NCBI RefSeq assembly: GCF_035317345.1
Contig: NZ_JAYKTU010000004.1
Strand: one strand, 5' to 3'
Source: Cellvibrio fontiphilus
GTDB taxonomy: Bacteria > Pseudomonadota > Gammaproteobacteria > Pseudomonadales > Cellvibrionaceae
Length of the DNA: 64,000 nt
The notes under the pieces are model-generated. The model worked only from the letters and a program-made list of their open reading frames with translations. It was not told the origin of the DNA and did not search any database. Made by a program: the position numbers and the translations under genes. Position 1 is the first letter of the stretch; the number at the start of each line of letters is the position of its first letter. Positions 62,953 through 64,000 of the stretch are shown piece by piece.

Positions 62953-63807
62953 ATGGCACTGATTATTTCTCCTCGCATTCAGGATATTGGCTTTCCCGTA
63001 AAACGCTTATTGCCATCGCGTGTTAAACAGCGGGTTGGGCCATTTATTTTTGTCGACCACATGGGGCCAGCACAATTCAGCCTTGGCACCACTGCGGATG
63101 ATGTTCGACAACATCCTCACATAGGTTTGGCTACTGTCACTTATTTGTTTACAGGCGCGATGATGCACCGTGACAGCTTGGGGATAGTTCAGCGAATTGA
63201 ACCGGGTGCAATTAATTTGATGACAGCCGGTAGCGGTATTGTTCACTCGGAGCGTTTACCCGCTGATATCCGTGCCGGCAATATACCTGTTGAAGGAATA
63301 CAAACCTGGCTCGCATTACCACTGGAAGCGGAAGAATGTGAGCCAACCTTTGCGCACTATCCGGCAGCAACAATTCCATCGGTTAATTTGCCAACCATGA
63401 GCGCGCAAGTGTTAATCGGGAAAGCCTTTGGTGTTGAGTCGCCGGTAAAAACTGCGAGTATCACGACCTATTTGGACTTGGCGTTGGGCGAGGGAACTCG
63501 CTATGAGCCGGATTTTCCAGGGCAAGAGTTGGCTATTTATGTCGCTTGGGGGGCGGTGACTGTGAATGGTGAGCCGGTAGCTGAATTTCAACTTGCCGTA
63601 TTGGATGAAAATTCTGTCATTGAATCAGAAAAGGCATCGCGAATTTTAGTTCTTGGCGGTGAGCCATTAGTTGGCGAGCGTTTTATTTTATGGAATTTTG
63701 TCGCTTCATCCCGCGAAAAACTGCGCGCGGCGAGCGAGCGCTGGGAAAAACAAGAGTTTGCAATGGTTCCGGGGGAAACAGATTTTATTCCACTCCCCAA
63801 AGCCTGA
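62953..63807 (+). CDS. Pirin-family protein
   Basis: A 284-residue bicupin with the pirin N-terminal metal site RQHPHIGLATVTYLFTGAMMH (first 20: RQHPHIGLATVTYLFTGAMM), then SGIVHSERLP and GIQTWLALP. The histidines of HPHIG and VHSE are the usual iron ligands. Bacterial pirins act as quercetinase-like dioxygenases or redox-linked regulators; the substrate here is unknown. It follows the OsmC gene, suggesting oxidative stress. Confidence 0.9.
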   Translation: MALIISPRIQDIGFPVKRLLPSRVKQRVGPFIFVDHMGPAQFSLGTTADDVRQHPHIGLATVTYLFTGAMMHRDSLGIVQRIEPGAINLMTAGSGIVHSERLPADIRAGNIPVEGIQTWLALPLEAEECEPTFAHYPAATIPSVNLPTMSAQVLIGKAFGVESPVKTASITTYLDLALGEGTRYEPDFPGQELAIYVAWGAVTVNGEPVAEFQLAVLDENSVIESEKASRILVLGGEPLVGERFILWNFVASSREKLRAASERWEKQEFAMVPGETDFIPLPKA

Positions 63808-63848
63808 AAGTAAGCCGTTGTGTGTAATTACTTTTTAGTGCTAGCGAT

Positions 63849-63873
63849 AAAAAATGCCCGATTTAATCGGGCA
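63849..63873 (-). terminator. Terminator of the minus-strand gene at the right edge
   Basis: On the minus strand TGCCCGATT/AATCGGGCA is followed by six T. Confidence 0.75.
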
Positions 63874-63885
63874 CAGACCGCTGAC

Positions 63886-63913
63886 AAACCCCTAGCCAAA
63901 AGCTGGGGGTTTT
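63886..63913 (+). terminator. Terminator of the OsmC-pirin unit
   Basis: AAACCCCTAGC/GCTGGGGGTTT stem with a G-T wobble, followed by TTTTCATTT. Confidence 0.7.
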
Positions 63914-63916
63914 CAT

Positions 63917-64000
63917 TTAATGGCAGCACACTTTCTTGCGATGACTGCCATGCTCAAAGAACCCGCTCCGCGCCAACACATACTGGAAATGGTGACCCTT
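63917..64000 (-). CDS. C-terminal end of an unidentified protein (partial)
   Basis: The last 27 codons of a minus-strand gene that enters from the right edge. The tail reads GHHFQYVLARSGFFEHGS and ends in HRKKVCCH. Support is an open frame to the edge, a proper stop and two terminators downstream. I do not recognise the family; the terminal Cys-Cys-His could bind metal. Confidence 0.5.
   Translation of the reverse strand, partial: KGHHFQYVLARSGFFEHGSHRKKVCCH

Noticed and set aside
1..64000. Insertion sequences, prophage genes, CRISPR arrays or integration sites at the tRNA genes
   Set aside because: I saw no transposase, integrase or phage structural gene, no regularly spaced repeats, and no partial tRNA copies other than the two full tRNA-Asn genes.

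Overview
The window looks like chromosomal DNA of a gammaproteobacterium close to Cellvibrio (Cellvibrionaceae). This is inferred from the gene content: a smc-zipA-ligA run, a MksFEB condensin, a ccm cytochrome c maturation set, an ovothiol gene, and a serine-rich linker protein of the kind common in Cellvibrio secreted proteins. GC content looks moderate. I see no insertion sequence, prophage, CRISPR array or rRNA operon; it is mostly core and semi-core chromosome with several small regulatory surprises.

Layout. 1-3.1 kb: a cut secreted protein gene, an outer-membrane barrel, a membrane LytTR regulator and a TonB-like protein. 3.1-5.7 kb: the DEAD-box helicase deaD with a leader of more than 500 nt that also carries an interrupted small reading frame on the other strand. 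5.7-11.5 kb: a winged-helix/nuclease-like protein, a HIT protein, a CbiM-like permease, a GDT1/UPF0016 manganese exporter under a clear yybP-ykoY riboswitch, a DUF3806 protein, an FMN-binding glutamate synthase-like enzyme and a hexapeptide acyltransferase. 12-17.6 kb: a pseudouridine synthase, a TAP-type hydrolase, two identical tRNA-Asn cassettes flanking ppnP, and the overlapping RNA-modification operon truC-rsuA-rsmC.

17.7-27 kb: a ten-gene light/photo-oxidative stress operon (DUF523-DUF1722 protein, LitR-like MerR regulator, NTF2-like protein, photolyase, short-chain dehydrogenase, FAD oxidase, DUF1365, Cfa-type methyltransferase, DUF2878, unknown envelope protein). It is preceded by two operator-like elements of identical design, TTATAC-N14-GTATAR. 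The enzymes suggest DNA repair plus modification of membrane fatty acids.

27-37.3 kb: a FlhB C-terminal paralogue and FliK, then ccmABCDEFG. A perfect FNR/Anr box and a 47-residue membrane protein follow, then tRNA-Asp and tRNA-Val on the other strand, and the separated ccmH-ccmI pair. 37.6-53 kb: smc, zipA, ligA, a lytic transglycosylase-like lipoprotein, an unknown gene, hemB, a DUF3012-like membrane protein and mksF-mksE-mksB, so two different SMC-type condensin genes lie in one 15-kb stretch. 53-60 kb: a response regulator, a DUF815 ATPase, ovoA, a periplasmic solute-binding-like protein, a MalY/PatB-type lyase that is a good OvoB candidate, and an unusual MshEN-like/serine linker/FnIII-like protein. 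60-64 kb: rimO, a small GNAT, an orphan pilin-like protein, OsmC, pirin and the cut end of a minus-strand gene.

All names rest on reading motifs and length by eye; no database search was run.
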